Positions 1-9,424 of a stretch of DNA of 64,000 bases are shown one piece after another; within the stretch, counting starts at the first letter, position 1; each line of letters begins with the position of its first letter. The stretch comes from Spiroplasma endosymbiont of Agriotes lineatus (GTDB taxonomy: Bacteria > Bacillota_I > Bacilli_A > Mycoplasmatales > Nriv7): positions 62,001 through 126,000 of the forward strand of contig NZ_OZ026448.1 in NCBI RefSeq assembly GCF_964019485.1. The letters run 5' to 3'. The position numbers were made by a program, and so were the translations under genes. The notes under the pieces are model-generated. The model had not been told where the DNA came from. It saw only the letters and a list, made by a program, of their open reading frames with translations, and searched no databases.

Positions 1-24
1 AGAAAGGAATTAATAGAGTTAATT

Positions 25-553
25 ATGTTAAATTCTAATTTATTAAATAAAATTAATGTTAATGATGAATGATATATACAGGAATATGCGATTAAACTAA
101 TTTTAGAATTTTTAAAACCTAATAGCACTATTTTATGCCCTTTTGATAAAATTGATAGTGAATTTGTGCGTGTTTTAAAAAGAAATGGGCATAAAATTTG
201 GAATAGTCATATTGACGATGAAATTGATTTCTTTAATTACATTAAAAGTGATGTGGATAGATATGATTATATTATTTCTAACCCTCCATTTAGTAAAAGA
301 AAGCAAGTAATAGAACATTTATTTAATTTAGGTAAACCATTTGCGATGTTAATACCATTAGTAAGTATTGCATTAAAACCAATTAGAGAAAAAATAGATC
401 AGTGTAAGTTATTAGTTTTTAATAAAAGAATAAAGTTTATTGCTTATAATGAATGGTACAGTTTGCAAAAATCCACCAAATGAAACTGCTTATATTTATC
501 ATAATGTTTTGCCTAAGCAAGTTATTTATAGAGAATTAAAGGAGTATTATTAA
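25..553 (+). pseudogene. N6-adenine DNA methyltransferase-like gene, frameshifted
   Basis: From ATG 25 the reading runs through a TGA(Trp) at 70. Near residue 87 it shows the sequence DYIISNPPF, the catalytic NPPF motif of amino-methyltransferases, followed by a hydrophobic strand. The frame ends at 504. The conserved-looking tail (NPPNETAYIYHNVLPKQ) continues in the next frame to TAA 551-553, so one base has been gained or lost near 455-470. The protein is short (about 170 aa), like small phage adenine methyltransferases. It lies directly upstream of a cytosine methyltransferase fragment, so this was probably a phage or restriction-modification island. Target specificity cannot be read. Confidence 0.6.
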
Positions 554-559
554 AATATT

Positions 560-624
560 ATGTTTAAAGTAATTGAATTATTTGGGGGGATTGGAAATCA
601 AAGAAAAGCATGAAGAAAAGGGGG
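560..624 (+). pseudogene. C5-cytosine DNA methyltransferase, N-terminal fragment
   Basis: ATG 560 opens a frame reading MFKVIELFGGIGNQRKAWRK. This has the ELF-GGIG motif I (S-adenosylmethionine binding) that starts C5-methyltransferases, and it resembles the N terminus of the Spiroplasma CpG enzyme M.SssI (motif FAGIGAQRKAL). About 20 codons remain before the terminal inverted repeat of the IS256-type element starts near 625. No continuation is visible beyond the element at 2061, so the rest is deleted or lies elsewhere. Assigning it to this family from about 20 residues is an inference. Confidence 0.5.
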
Positions 625-2060
625 CTTTCCAAAATTCTGTGTCTCGATAATTCATTCTGAATTATACTTAAACAAAGGAGAACAGAAAATGACAAAAAAA
701 AATAAAAAAAAAGAACCTGATGCAATTGATAAAGTTGTTGATTATTTTTTAGAAAATATTGATAATCCACAAGATTTATTTAAAAGCAATACTATTTTTC
801 AGGAATTTACCAAAAAATTAAATGAACGAATGTTAAATGCAGAAATTAAAGATCATCTCGAAACTGATGAGAATCATAATAAAAGAAATGGCAACACACA
901 AAAAACCATTATTACTTAAAAATGGTTCAATCGTAATTGATGTACCAAGAGATCGAAATAGTACTTTTGAACCAGTAATTATTCCAAAAAGACAAAGAAA
1001 ATTTGATAACTTTGATCAAAAAGTAATTTCTTTATATGCAAGAGGAATGACAATTTCTGATATCAAAGCACAATTGCAAGAATTCTATCACGGAGCACGG
1101 AGCAGAAATTTCAGAAAGTTTAATTAGTCAAATAACTGATGATGTTATTGAAGAAGTTAAAATGTGACAAACTAAACCTTTAGAGAAGATTTATCCGATT
1201 GTTTATTTTGATTGTATTGTTGTTAAGGCAAAGCAAGATAAACGAATAATAAATAAAGCAGTTTATCTTGTGCCTTAGGAATTAATATAAATGGCTTAAA
1301 AGATATTTTAGGAATGTGAATTAGTGAAAATGAGGGAGCCAAATTTTGACTTAATAATCTTACGGAAATGAAAAATCGCGGATTACAAGATATTCTTGTT
1401 GCTTGTAGTGATAATTTAACAGGAATGTCTGACGCAATAGAAGCTGTTTTTTCAAAAACACAACATCAATTATGTATTGTTCATCAAATTCATAATAGTT
1501 TAAAATTTGTTCCTTACAAAGATCGCAAACTTGTAGCTAATGATTTAAAATCAATTTATACAGCAATTAATGAAGAAATATCGTTGGTTGCTTTAGATCA
1601 TTTTTCTGAAAAATGAAATAAAAATTATTCACAAATTACTAAATCATGAAAAAATAACTGAAATAATTTAATAATTTTTCTTGAATATCCTCAAGAATTT
1701 AGGAGAATTATTTATACAACTAATACAATAGAGTCTGTTAATAGTCAACTAAGAAAAGTAATTAAGAATAAAAAGATTTTTCCTAATGACGCATCATTTT
1801 TTAAAATATTTTATTTAGCATTTCAAAATATGGTTAAGAAATGAACGATGCCAATTCAAAATTGGGGTAGTGCAATTTCACATTTAATGATAAAATTTGA
1901 GGACAGAGTGAATTTAAGTTAAGTACTTAGAGACACAGCACAGTTAATTGTACAGTCCCTAAAGTTTATTAAGGTTTTTTACTTTTTTTATCATTTTCTG
2001 TTCTTCTTCTTTTAAATATAATTCAGAATTAATTATCGAGACACAGAATTTTGGACAGGC
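625..2060. mobile_element. IS256-family insertion sequence, decayed
   Basis: The element is bounded by inverted repeats of about 40 bp. The left end is at 625-667 (TTCCAAAATTCTGTGTCTCG core). The right end is at 2011-2060, whose reverse complement reads GTCCAAAATTCTGTGTCTCG, and homology continues through ATTCTGAATTATA. It encloses one transposase gene. I see no target duplication, because the flanks AAAAGGGGG and CTCCTTTTT are not direct repeats. A deletion or recombination may therefore have occurred at one edge. Confidence 0.85.
689..1922 (+). pseudogene. IS256/Mutator-type DDE transposase, multiply frameshifted
   Basis: Starts at ATG 689 behind an AAAGGAG site. Pieces match the IS256 family in order: a DHL-RNG N-terminal block, IDVPRDRNSTFEP, YPIVYFDCIVVK (first catalytic Asp), a segment ending in DILVACSDNLTGM (second Asp), LCIVHQIHNSLKFV and IIYTTNTIESVNSQLRK, ending at TAA 1920. 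The frame changes near 910, near 1090 (a 7-bp tandem duplication CACGGAG-CACGGAG) and near 1270. The first shift is +1, not the -1 shift used by some IS elements. The gene cannot make a full-length enzyme. Confidence 0.85.
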
Positions 2061-2093
2061 TCCTTTTTTTCTTGTTACTTTATAAATTATTAA

Positions 2094-3437
2094 CTATAAA
2101 TCATGTTTTTTATTATTTTCATCTTGCTTTTCGGCTTCTAAAATTAAATCTTGGTCAAATAATGAAGCATCAATAACATACGATTCACCTTTTAATGTTG
2201 CTTGTAATGCTTTTTGATATTCTAAATTCGCTTGCATTAACTTATCGCGATCTAAACGAGGATTAATTGAAAATACAATAAAAATTAATAATATTGGAAT
2301 GATAGCAATACTAGTAGCCATAATTTTTAAAATCCGATAAACTTGAAAACTTGAATTACTTCAAATTTCCTCCAAGACACTATCAACATTATGAACTTGG
2401 TTAAAAGCATTTTTAAAAAACTGAACAAACGAATTATAAGATAAAAATCCAAATACGCCATAAATAGAATTAAAAATAATAGCAACAATGGCAAATATTA
2501 ACATTATTGGTTGCATCCGATACTTATCTCTTAAAAATTGCGGTTTTTTAAAGAAAGAATAAGTTAACATTGCATAAGTTAAAATTTCTAAAATTATACT
2601 TCACATTGACAAATTTCAGGCAATAGAAGCTGGCCGAAAATCAAAACTTTTTGGGTCAGCTAAATTATCTTTTAAAATAACATCAGTTAATTTAAATTCA
2701 GCAATAAAACCATAAATATTAATACCAATAACAATAGCCAATAAAAACATAAAAACATAACTTAAAACTCTTTTAAAAAACGGCATTGTTTTAGGTTTAC
2801 CAGTATATGGATAAAAACCTTGATTAATTGCCGGATAAGTTGGCAACTTTAAACCTTGCAAATTAAGTTGTAAATTTTGCAAATTAATTAACTGTTCATT
2901 AACTTTTTTTTGCGAATTATCCTCGGTTGTTTTTCCACCATCATCTTTTAAAATCTGAGAATTATTATTAGAAATTTGTTCAGAATTATTATTCTGACCA
3001 GTTACTAAAACATTGTCATTTTTTAATAATTCCTTTTGTAAATTTGAATCAATATTTGTTAATTCTTTAACAATATCAAGAGAAATTACTGTTGGTGAAA
3101 CCAATTCTTGTTTTGGTACTTGAAAAATATTAAGAATATAAGTTTGTAAAAAATTATAATCATTCTCAATAGTTTCTAAAGTTAAATTATCATCTTTAAC
3201 AATTTTTATTTCTTCATCTCTTAAATCAGCTAATACTTGCACAAAACTTCTCGCATAGCGTTTTTCTTCATAATTATCACGATACTCTTGTTCTAAAAAT
3301 AAGAGACTATTAACTAATCGTAAAAAACAAGTATAAAATTCATCATCCTTAATCACTTTAAGTTTTAATTTAGAACTTTGTAAAATATTAACTAATAAAT
3401 TAACAATATTTTCATAAGTATTTTTGCTACTATTCAT
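2094..3437 (-). CDS. Conserved multi-pass membrane protein of unknown function
   Basis: About 447 aa, read through two TGA(Trp) codons. I prefer the ATG at 3437 (MNSSKNTYE) because AGAGGGTGAG lies 7 nt upstream; a longer frame to 3500 would run into holA. Residues 1-140 are soluble and helical. Residues 150-215 are Asn/Gln-rich and low-complexity. At least four hydrophobic helices follow (near 225, 275, 315 and 385), then an acidic tail. It sits 16 nt after the holA stop, so the two are probably co-transcribed. I do not recognise the family. Confidence 0.75.
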
Positions 3438-3453
3438 TAATAAACTCACCCTC

Positions 3454-4404
3454 TTACAATTGCAATAAAAAAAACTCAAAGCCAATATTTTTATTAACAT
3501 GACTTCTCTTTATATTATAATCTAAATTACTTAAACTACCTAATAAATAATGAATTTGTTGATCATTAATTTTTAAAAGATATTTTCAAAGAATTCTTAA
3601 CCGAAAAGGATTAATAGTCATTTTTTGACAAATAGTATTAAAATCACAATTTCTTTGTTGATAAATTTTAATATCGCGAACCGTCCTTAGTTGATTAGCC
3701 AACAAACCAATAATTGCCAAAACATCTTGATTACTATTTTTAAAATCATAGTATTGTTGTCATATTTGTGAAATATCACGAACAATAAAAGCATTGGCTA
3801 AATCAAAAATATTACTATCTAAATAACGACTAACCAAAACATCAACATCTTCCAATATTAATGAATTACTATAATTAATAAGTTTATTTAATTCATTAAC
3901 AATAATTTGCAAACTATTAGGTAATTTTTCTAATAATAAATTTAAACCCTCATTAGTAATTTCAGTATTATGCTTAACAAAATAATTTTGAACAAACATT
4001 TTTAACTTACTATCATTTAATTCTTTAACAACTAAAACCTTGCCTGTTTTTTCAATAACTTTAATAATCTTTTTTCGTTGATCAATATTAGAACTGTTAA
4101 CAACAAAAAATATCTCAGTAAATGGTGCTGGATTTTCACAATATTTAAGCAAATTTTTAAATTGTAAATTACTTAATTGATGCTCACGAGAAGAAGTTAA
4201 AAATCAACAATCTTCAATAATAACAATTTGTTTATTGTTAAATAATGGTGGCATTGAAATAATTTGTAATATTTCATCAATATTAGTATTATTTATCATA
4301 CTATACTTTAAAATATTCATTTGTTGATCCTTATTAATAACATTAATTATTTTTTGAATTTGTTTATTAATAAGAAATTTATCGCTACCGTAAATTAGAA
4401 ACAT
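3454..4404 (-). CDS. holA: DNA polymerase III delta subunit (clamp-loader)
   Basis: 316 aa. The N terminus MFLIYGSDKFLINKQIQKI matches the start of HolA proteins (FLIYG..-fli). The central QIIVNELNKLI helix and the C-terminal run WQQYYDFKNSNQDVLAIIGLLANQL are typical of the delta subunit. It opens the beta clamp as part of the clamp-loader complex. ATG 4404 is chosen because AAAAGG precedes it at good distance; a GTG three codons upstream overlaps that site. TGA(Trp) codons are read through. The next gene follows after 16 nt. Confidence 0.85.
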
Positions 4405-4475
4405 TTTATTCACCTTTTAAAATTATATAATATTATTTTATTAATGTTGATATAAAATGTTTTTAATTTTGTAGA

Positions 4476-4524
4476 TGGAATGGCGGTCTACATAAAAAGT
4501 GTCCTAAAAAGGGTTGCCATTCCA
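4476..4524. repeat. Solo terminus of the IS150-type element
   Basis: The stretch GTCTACATAAAAAGTGTCCT...GGGTTGCCAT is the inverted copy of the IS150-type terminus at 6506-6548. It is framed by the short inverted repeat TGGAATGGC/GCCATTCCA. No transposase is attached. It marks a past insertion or excision scar and coincides with the truncated 5' end of the following gene. Confidence 0.7.
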
Positions 4525-5263
4525 ATTAGAAAATATAAATGATAAAAAACAAAAACGAAGCAATAATGAAAATAGTAAAATAATAAATAGAACAAAAATT
4601 GTTATTAAAATAAATGACGGAATTATTTCTAGTGTAATTATTTTTAATAATAAATTATATTTTGGTTCACATGATCATAATGTATATGATGAATATAGTA
4701 ATTACTATTTAAATTCAAATTTAGGAAAAATTAGTAATAATTTTGATAATATGATTTTGAGTGAATTAAATTATTTGAATCCAGGTTTAGATATTTCACA
4801 ATTAGAAATTATTAACAAAATAAATAACTCAGCGATAGTAAAAATAAAAGATAATTTAAATAATGATAATAATATAAAAATATATTATTCAATTGATAAT
4901 GAAAAAAATAAAATTATTAATTTAAATGAATTAATTAAAAAAGCAATATTTTTTAATTTTCGAGATAAAAATCTAAATTTAATATTTAAAGAAATAAAAA
5001 ATATTAATATTGATAACTTAATGTTTTCTGAGATTGAAATAACGAATAATTCAGATTTGTTAAAATCATTTGATGAAAAAAGTTTTTGTTTTGAACCAAT
5101 TAATTTTCCTAATATCTCTTCAAATATACAAAAAATTAAAATACCACCATGTAGTTATGAAACTAAGGCAAAATATTTATTTCAAATTATAACAGGATTA
5201 AACAGGACACATAAAGTTTTGTTGATATTAAATATTTTGTTTTACTATTTATTTTCTAAATAA
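4514..5263 (+). pseudogene. Truncated PQQ-like beta-propeller protein fragment
   Basis: The open frame of 249 codons begins with TTG inside the IS terminus and has no ribosome site, so the true start is missing. Residues 27-60 contain the repeat IISSVIIFNNKLYFGSHDHN, as in PQQ-like propeller blades. The rest is Asn/Ile-rich. The part near residues 195-225 (SSNIQKIKIPPCSYETKAKY) looks somewhat like the beta-hairpin region of ETX/MTX2 pore-forming toxins, which is inference only. The last roughly 20 codons (LILNILFYYLFSK) are encoded by the dispersed repeat that begins at 5215, so the 3' end has also been replaced. Confidence 0.5.
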
Positions 5264-5344
5264 AATGATAATTAGATTGTCGTTGATTGTCATTAAAAAT
5301 TATTTAAACCTTTTTTTCCTGCCTAACAAAAATTTATGCGTCCC
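5215..5344 (+). repeat. 3' part of the ~300-bp dispersed repeat
   Basis: This matches the last about 130 bp of the copies at 30341, 52119 and 59025: the TTAAATATTTTGTTTTA block, the AAATAAAATGATAATTA block, and the terminal GCCTAACAAAAATTTATGCGTCC. The 5' half of the repeat is absent. The rest of the 5264-5561 gap holds only two promoter-like TGTTATAAT sequences. Confidence 0.75.
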
Positions 5345-5483
5345 CAAAAAACATTTTAGTTTAAAAAAAATATTTTTATGTTATAATTAATCTAGTTAAA
5401 AAATAGGGTAAAATATGTTAAATTATTATTTATAACCCCCAAAAACTTTAATCGTATTGAGTTAGTTCATTAGTGACCTTGTG

Positions 5484-5511
5484 TTAATTAGGTTATTTTT
5501 TATGTTATAAT
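5484..5511 (+). promoter_or_regulatory. Extended -10 promoter for the DUF402 gene
   Basis: TGTTATAAT (5503-5511) is an extended -10 with a perfect TATAAT. A weak TTAATT -35 lies 16 nt upstream. The gene starts 51 nt downstream behind GGAGGTG. A near-duplicate TATGTTATAAT lies at about 5378-5387 and could be a second start site. Confidence 0.5.
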
Positions 5512-5561
5512 TACTCTGCGCTTTTGTATTAATTATAAGAATGACTTTGGAGGTGTAATAG

Positions 5562-6095
5562 ATGAAAAACACACTTATAACAGGTCGTAAAGTTTTAATT
5601 CACGCCTATAAACATAATGGCGAAATATATCGTTCTTGGGATCACGCTATTTTTTTAGAAGAAACTAAAAATTATTTAATTTTAGTAAATGAAGCCGTTA
5701 TTGTTACTGAGGTTAATGGTCGTAAATGGAAAACTCATGAACCAGCTATTTGGTTCTTTTCTAAGAACCGATGATATAATATTATTTCAATGTTAAAAGA
5801 TAATGGTATTCATTATTATTGTAATATTGCTAGTCCTTTTGCTTATGATGGTAAAACAATAAAGTTTATTGATTATGATATTGATATTAAAGTATTTCCT
5901 GATGGGTATACAAAAATATTAGATTTAAAAGAGTTTAGTCGTAACAAGATAAATTGAAATTATCCTGAAAATTTGCAAAATATTATTTGAAATGAAATTG
6001 AAAGATTAAAAATTCAAATTAAGGATAAGGATGATTTATTTCATGAAAAAACGGTATTAAATCATTGAAACAATTATCAAATTAATTTTAAATAA
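5562..6095 (+). CDS. DUF402 domain protein
   Basis: 177 aa, reading through five TGA(Trp) codons. The core motifs are those of the mollicute DUF402 proteins: AYKHNGEIYRSW near residue 15, VTEVNGRKWKTHEPAIWFFS near 48, YYCNIASPF near 86 and IDYDIDIKVFPDG near 101. Family members related to FAU-1 or nucleoside-diphosphatase proteins bind a divalent metal through such Asp/Glu clusters; the substrate here is unknown. GGAGGTG lies 9 nt before ATG. It is monocistronic, with its own promoter and a terminator at 6119. Confidence 0.85.
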
Positions 6096-6118
6096 TCATT
6101 AAACTTAATTTTTTGTAG

Positions 6119-6143
6119 CAGCTAATAATTTAGTTGTTTTTTT
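6119..6143 (+). terminator. Rho-independent terminator after DUF402 gene
   Basis: CAGCTAA/TTAGTTG forms a 7-bp stem (one G-U pair) with a TAAT loop, followed by seven T residues. It starts 24 nt after the DUF402 stop codon. Confidence 0.6.
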
Positions 6144-6534
6144 GATTTTTTAAAATATATCAAGGATATATGCAATAAAAGAATAGATTTTCATATTTAG
6201 GAAATTATGACATTATGATGTTGCTTAAAAGAGGGGAGATAATAATAAATTAATGGAAACTTTAATTAAAAAATGCGTTTAAGAAATAGTTTGACACAGA
6301 CTCAATTAGCAAAAATGGTTGGGGTAAAAAACAACCAACTATTAGTAGATTAAAGGCTGATGCCGGTCATATATCATGAGTTTTTATTTCAAAAGTTTTA
6401 ATAGACTTGGTACATAACTATAACATTTTATGACTACTAGACTATAAAATTCATTTTTATCTTTGTATTTATTTAACATTTGTACTTAACCTAAAAAATA
6501 ATATTTGGTATGGCAACCCTTTTTAGGACACTTT

Positions 6535-7371
6535 TTATGTAGACTGCCATTTTCTAAATTCAACGGGTGTTAAATAATTTAAACTGTCGTGAATTCGAAT
6601 ATTGTTGTATCAATTAACAAAATCAAATAGTTCGCATTTTAATTGTGTTAAATTTTCAAATTTTTTACCCTTAATAAATTCCGTTTTAAAGGTTTTGTAA
6701 GTTGTTTCAGTCACAGCATTATCATAAGAACAACCTTTATTGTTTAATGATCTTTTAATGTTAAAAGTTATTAAAATTTCATCAATGATTTTATTTTTGA
6801 ACTCATTACCGCGATCGGTATGAAATAAAATTATTTGTTTTAATGGTCGTGTTATCCTTATGAAAAGCTTGTCGAACTAGTTCAGCGGTTTTGTTTGGCC
6901 CAGCACTATAGCCGATTGCTTAACGATTAAACAAGTTAATTAATAAGCAAATATAATGTCATTTTCCTCCAACTTACACATGTGTTAAATCACTAACAAC
7001 AGCTTTATTTGGTTTTTATTGTTAAATTCAAGGTTTAAAACATTACTGATTTGGGCATTATTAGCTGTTTTTTTGTGATTACGATATTTTAATTTGGTGT
7101 ATTTAGAAACCAAATTATTTTTGATCATAATGCATATGATTTTTCGCCGCGATAAGATGATATCTTTTCTTATTAAAACGGCTTTAATTTTACGAGCCCC
7201 ATAAATTTTGCGACTTTTATTAAACGCACTGATAACTATTTCTTGTTCATAGTTATTAACTTGCTTGTTGTTAGTGCATTTATTAGGTTGATAATAATAC
7301 TTTGATTTTGATAAACCCAAAATCTTACATATTTTCTTCGCTGAATATTTGTTATTGTTGTTATTAATTAT
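6535..7371 (-). pseudogene. IS150-type transposase OrfB (integrase core), broken
   Basis: The reading begins with YSAKKICKILGLSKSKYYYQ and NKSRKIYGARKI, then the integrase-core segments AVVSDLTHV, IGYSAGPNKTAELV, FHTDRGNEF (catalytic Asp), NKGCSYDNAVTETTYKTFK (catalytic Glu region) and IRIHDSLNYLTPVEF. It is interrupted by a missing A near 7007, by TAA codons after HV and after LFNR where Gln(CAA) is usual, and by a frame change near 6830. The enzyme is not functional. Confidence 0.8.
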
Positions 7372-7373
7372 TG

Positions 7374-7649
7374 TTATTTTTTGGCCATTATCAGTGCCGC
7401 TTGCTTTAAAATATCGTTTTTCATTTGTAATTGTTTTAATTCTTTTCGTAAGTAAATTAATTCATTTTCTTCATTACTTTGATTATCTTTTGCTTTAAAA
7501 GAACCAGAATTATCGAATGATTTTATTCAATTATAAATAGCAGATTTTGAAACCCCGTATTCATTAATAATTTTAATAATGCTTTTCTCGTTTTGATAAA
7601 GCATGACAATTTATTTTTTAAATTCATCTGTATATGAATTTTTGCCCAT
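7374..7649 (-). pseudogene. IS150-type OrfA (HTH) with early stop codon
   Basis: 91 codons from ATG 7649. Codon 13 is TAA in an otherwise perfect helix-turn-helix protein: MGKNSYTDEFKK, stop, IVMLYQNEKSIIKI, then EYGVSKSAIYNWIKSF and a leucine-zipper-like [20 protein letters not shown]. In relatives this position is Gln, so the stop is probably a CAA to TAA change. OrfA normally binds the IS ends and is expressed with OrfB by frameshifting. Confidence 0.75.
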
Positions 7650-8045
7650 TTTTATATTCCTGCTTTCTTATATAATTTTATCTTATTTTGAAAGTCCACA
7701 TAAATATGGTCCAACTTATTGTAACCTATCCAATTATCAAAATAGTAGATAAAATTAAAGGTTATGAGGTTATGTACCAAGTCTAATATATTTTAGTATT
7801 AAAAATGATGAAATTACTAACCATTTAAAAATTAGTGAGGGTGATAATATGGAGTCATTTGTTAAATTAATTTATCGAAATCCTAAATTAAGAACAATGA
7901 TTAATTATGATCCAGTAAAAACCGCTAATGATTTAATTAAAATAGTTAATTGGGTTGATAGTTATGATTTAACTAATTTTATTTGAAATAATTAATAAAT
8001 TTTTTATTATTAAGTTGAATTAATTTTCAATAATTTAAATAAATC

Positions 8046-8074
8046 TTGCTAAATTTTTATAAAGAAAGTAAAAT
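8046..8074 (+). promoter_or_regulatory. Sigma-70-type promoter of the BMP transporter operon
   Basis: TTGCTA (8046-8051), a 17-nt spacer and TAAAAT (8069-8074) lie 49 nt before the first gene of the operon. No operator or riboswitch-like structure is evident. Confidence 0.5.
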
Positions 8075-8122
8075 GAAAAAAGGAGTTTAAGATAAGAACT
8101 ATAGAAATGAGAGGAAAAACGA

Positions 8123-9409
8123 GTGATAAATAGTTTAGGAAAGACTAAAGGACTGCGTTGATTATTGACAATGGTTTTGCCAGTTAGCTTTGTTACTAGT
8201 TGTAGTAGTCGTTATAGTGTGTCATCTTTTAAAATGATTGCTAATAATCCTTTAAAGGCTCAAGATAGTGGTTTTAATCAAGCGGCTTGAGAAGGGATGT
8301 TAAAAGTAGATTCTAATTTAAATGAAGCGTTAGATGTCTTATATCCTGATACTCAAGATGATCCTAATATGATTACTCCGGCAATTACAAAAACTATTGA
8401 TGATGGTTATCTAGCTGTCGTGCTCCCGGGATTTACATATGTTAAAACTGTTCTTCAACCTAATTTTTTTGATGTATATGATGATAATACATATTTTTTA
8501 ACGGTTGATCTTACTGTATATGAAATGATTAAATCGTTAAATACCAAAGCGCCTGATAAATATTATGAAATTTTAGTTGACGAATCAAAACCAGGATTTG
8601 CGGCAGCAATTGATGTTGCAGGACAAATTCTACAGCGTTTTAAGGTTGATAAAGATCATATGGGATTACCAGTTATTAAAAATGGTGATAATATTACTGT
8701 AAAAATGACCGGTATTGGAGGATTAAATATTCCGGCGATTAAAAACTATATGATTGGTTTTAATAAAGGTTTAAGATGATTTAGTGATAATATTTTAGCT
8801 AATGATATTGATGCTAAGGATGGTAAGTTACAATTTGAGTGATTTGCAGGAACTTTTAATGGTGGTTTTGGAACAAATGATGCTATTAAGACTGCTCAAA
8901 CTAATACCAATAATGCTATTAATAATAATGTTGGTGTTATTTTTAATATTTCTGTTCCTGAAGGAAATACAATTTTAAAACAAATAGCGGCAGCTAATGC
9001 TAATACTTGATTTATTGGTGTTGATGTTGATCAAGCGAATGATAAGAATTTGGCAGGATATAAACATTTAATTAAGTCATCAGCTTTAAAAGATGTTTCT
9101 TTTGCTGTTAAAACCGTATTGGATGCGATTAATTATCGTATTAAAAATAATAATGCTATTGATTATGAAAATGAGTATTCAACTCCGGGAACTAAATCAT
9201 TTATTTGAGAAGAAACCAAGCAAGTTTCTTTAGTGCCAATGAATGGCAAAGATTTTAATAATTTTTATATTGAAAGAGTTGGTAGCGGTAAATTAGTTGC
9301 TTTAAAAAAAACACTGGCCATTAGTGTTGAAGATTTAAGGAAATGTAATGAAACAGATATGTTAGGAGATATTGCTAATGAAAGTGTTTGTGAAGAAGCA
9401 AAGTGATAG
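8123..9409 (+). CDS. BMP-family nucleoside-type substrate-binding lipoprotein
   Basis: 428 aa from GTG 8123 (GAGAGG upstream). A basic, hydrophobic signal ends in a lipobox-like FVTSC, so Cys near residue 29 is lipidated and the protein sits on the outer face of the membrane. The body fits the BMP/PnrA family: DSGFNQAAWEGM at the start, GYLAVVLPGF, YEILVDESKPGFAAA, GGFGTNDAIKTAQT, VGVIFNISVPEGN and WFIGVDVDQ. Several TGA(Trp) codons are read through. It captures nucleosides, or possibly riboflavin or lipid, for the ABC system that follows 15 nt downstream. Family assignment is firm; the ligand is not. Confidence 0.85.
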
Positions 9410-9424
9410 GCAGGATATAATTAA

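Larger units (their letters stand above)
6506..7732. mobile_element. IS3-family (IS150-type) insertion sequence, decayed
   Basis: The ends are imperfect inverted repeats of about 43 bp: TGG...AGGACACTTTTTATGTAGAC on the left, and on the right the reverse complement of TGGATAGG...GGACCATATTTATGTGGACT. It contains orfA and orfB on the minus strand, both with stops or frameshifts. Related solo ends are found at 4476, 15555 and 30184. Confidence 0.8.
6404..7783. mobile_element. IS5-like element ends enclosing an IS150-type element
   Basis: The outer inverted ends are GACTTGGTACATAACTATAAC at 6404 and its inverted form GTTATGTACCAAGTC ending at 7783. They are flanked by a TAATA duplication (6399-6403 and 7784-7788). 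The same ends occur at 15225-15639 and 34826-34897. Only about 100 bp of the outer element remains on the left and 50 bp on the right; the inside is filled by the IS150-type element. No gene of the outer element is left here. Confidence 0.75.
6253..7995 (+). pseudogene. XRE-type HTH regulator, split by an IS and frameshifted
   Basis: The left part starts METLIKK at 6253. It then needs one extra A in the A-run at 6268-6273, and another frame change near 6330, to read an HTH of the form SLTQTQLAKMVGV..QPTISRL. The coding sequence is interrupted at 6403 and resumes exactly in frame at 7789 (YFSIKNDEITNHLKISEGDN) once one copy of the 5-bp duplication TAATA is removed. It ends at TAA 7993. The intact ancestor would be a helix-turn-helix DNA-binding protein of about 120 aa. 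Its targets are unknown. Confidence 0.65.

Noticed and set aside
564-770. Minus-strand open frame over the IS256 left end
   Set aside because: It spans the IS inverted repeat and the methyltransferase fragment; no homology pattern or start signal.
905-925. Programmed -1 frameshift in the IS256-type transposase
   Set aside because: The change of frame is +1, and two more lesions follow downstream. The gene is simply broken.
3438-3500. Longer N terminus for the membrane protein after holA
   Set aside because: It would overlap holA by 47 nt and ignores the strong AGAGGGTGAG site before ATG 3437.
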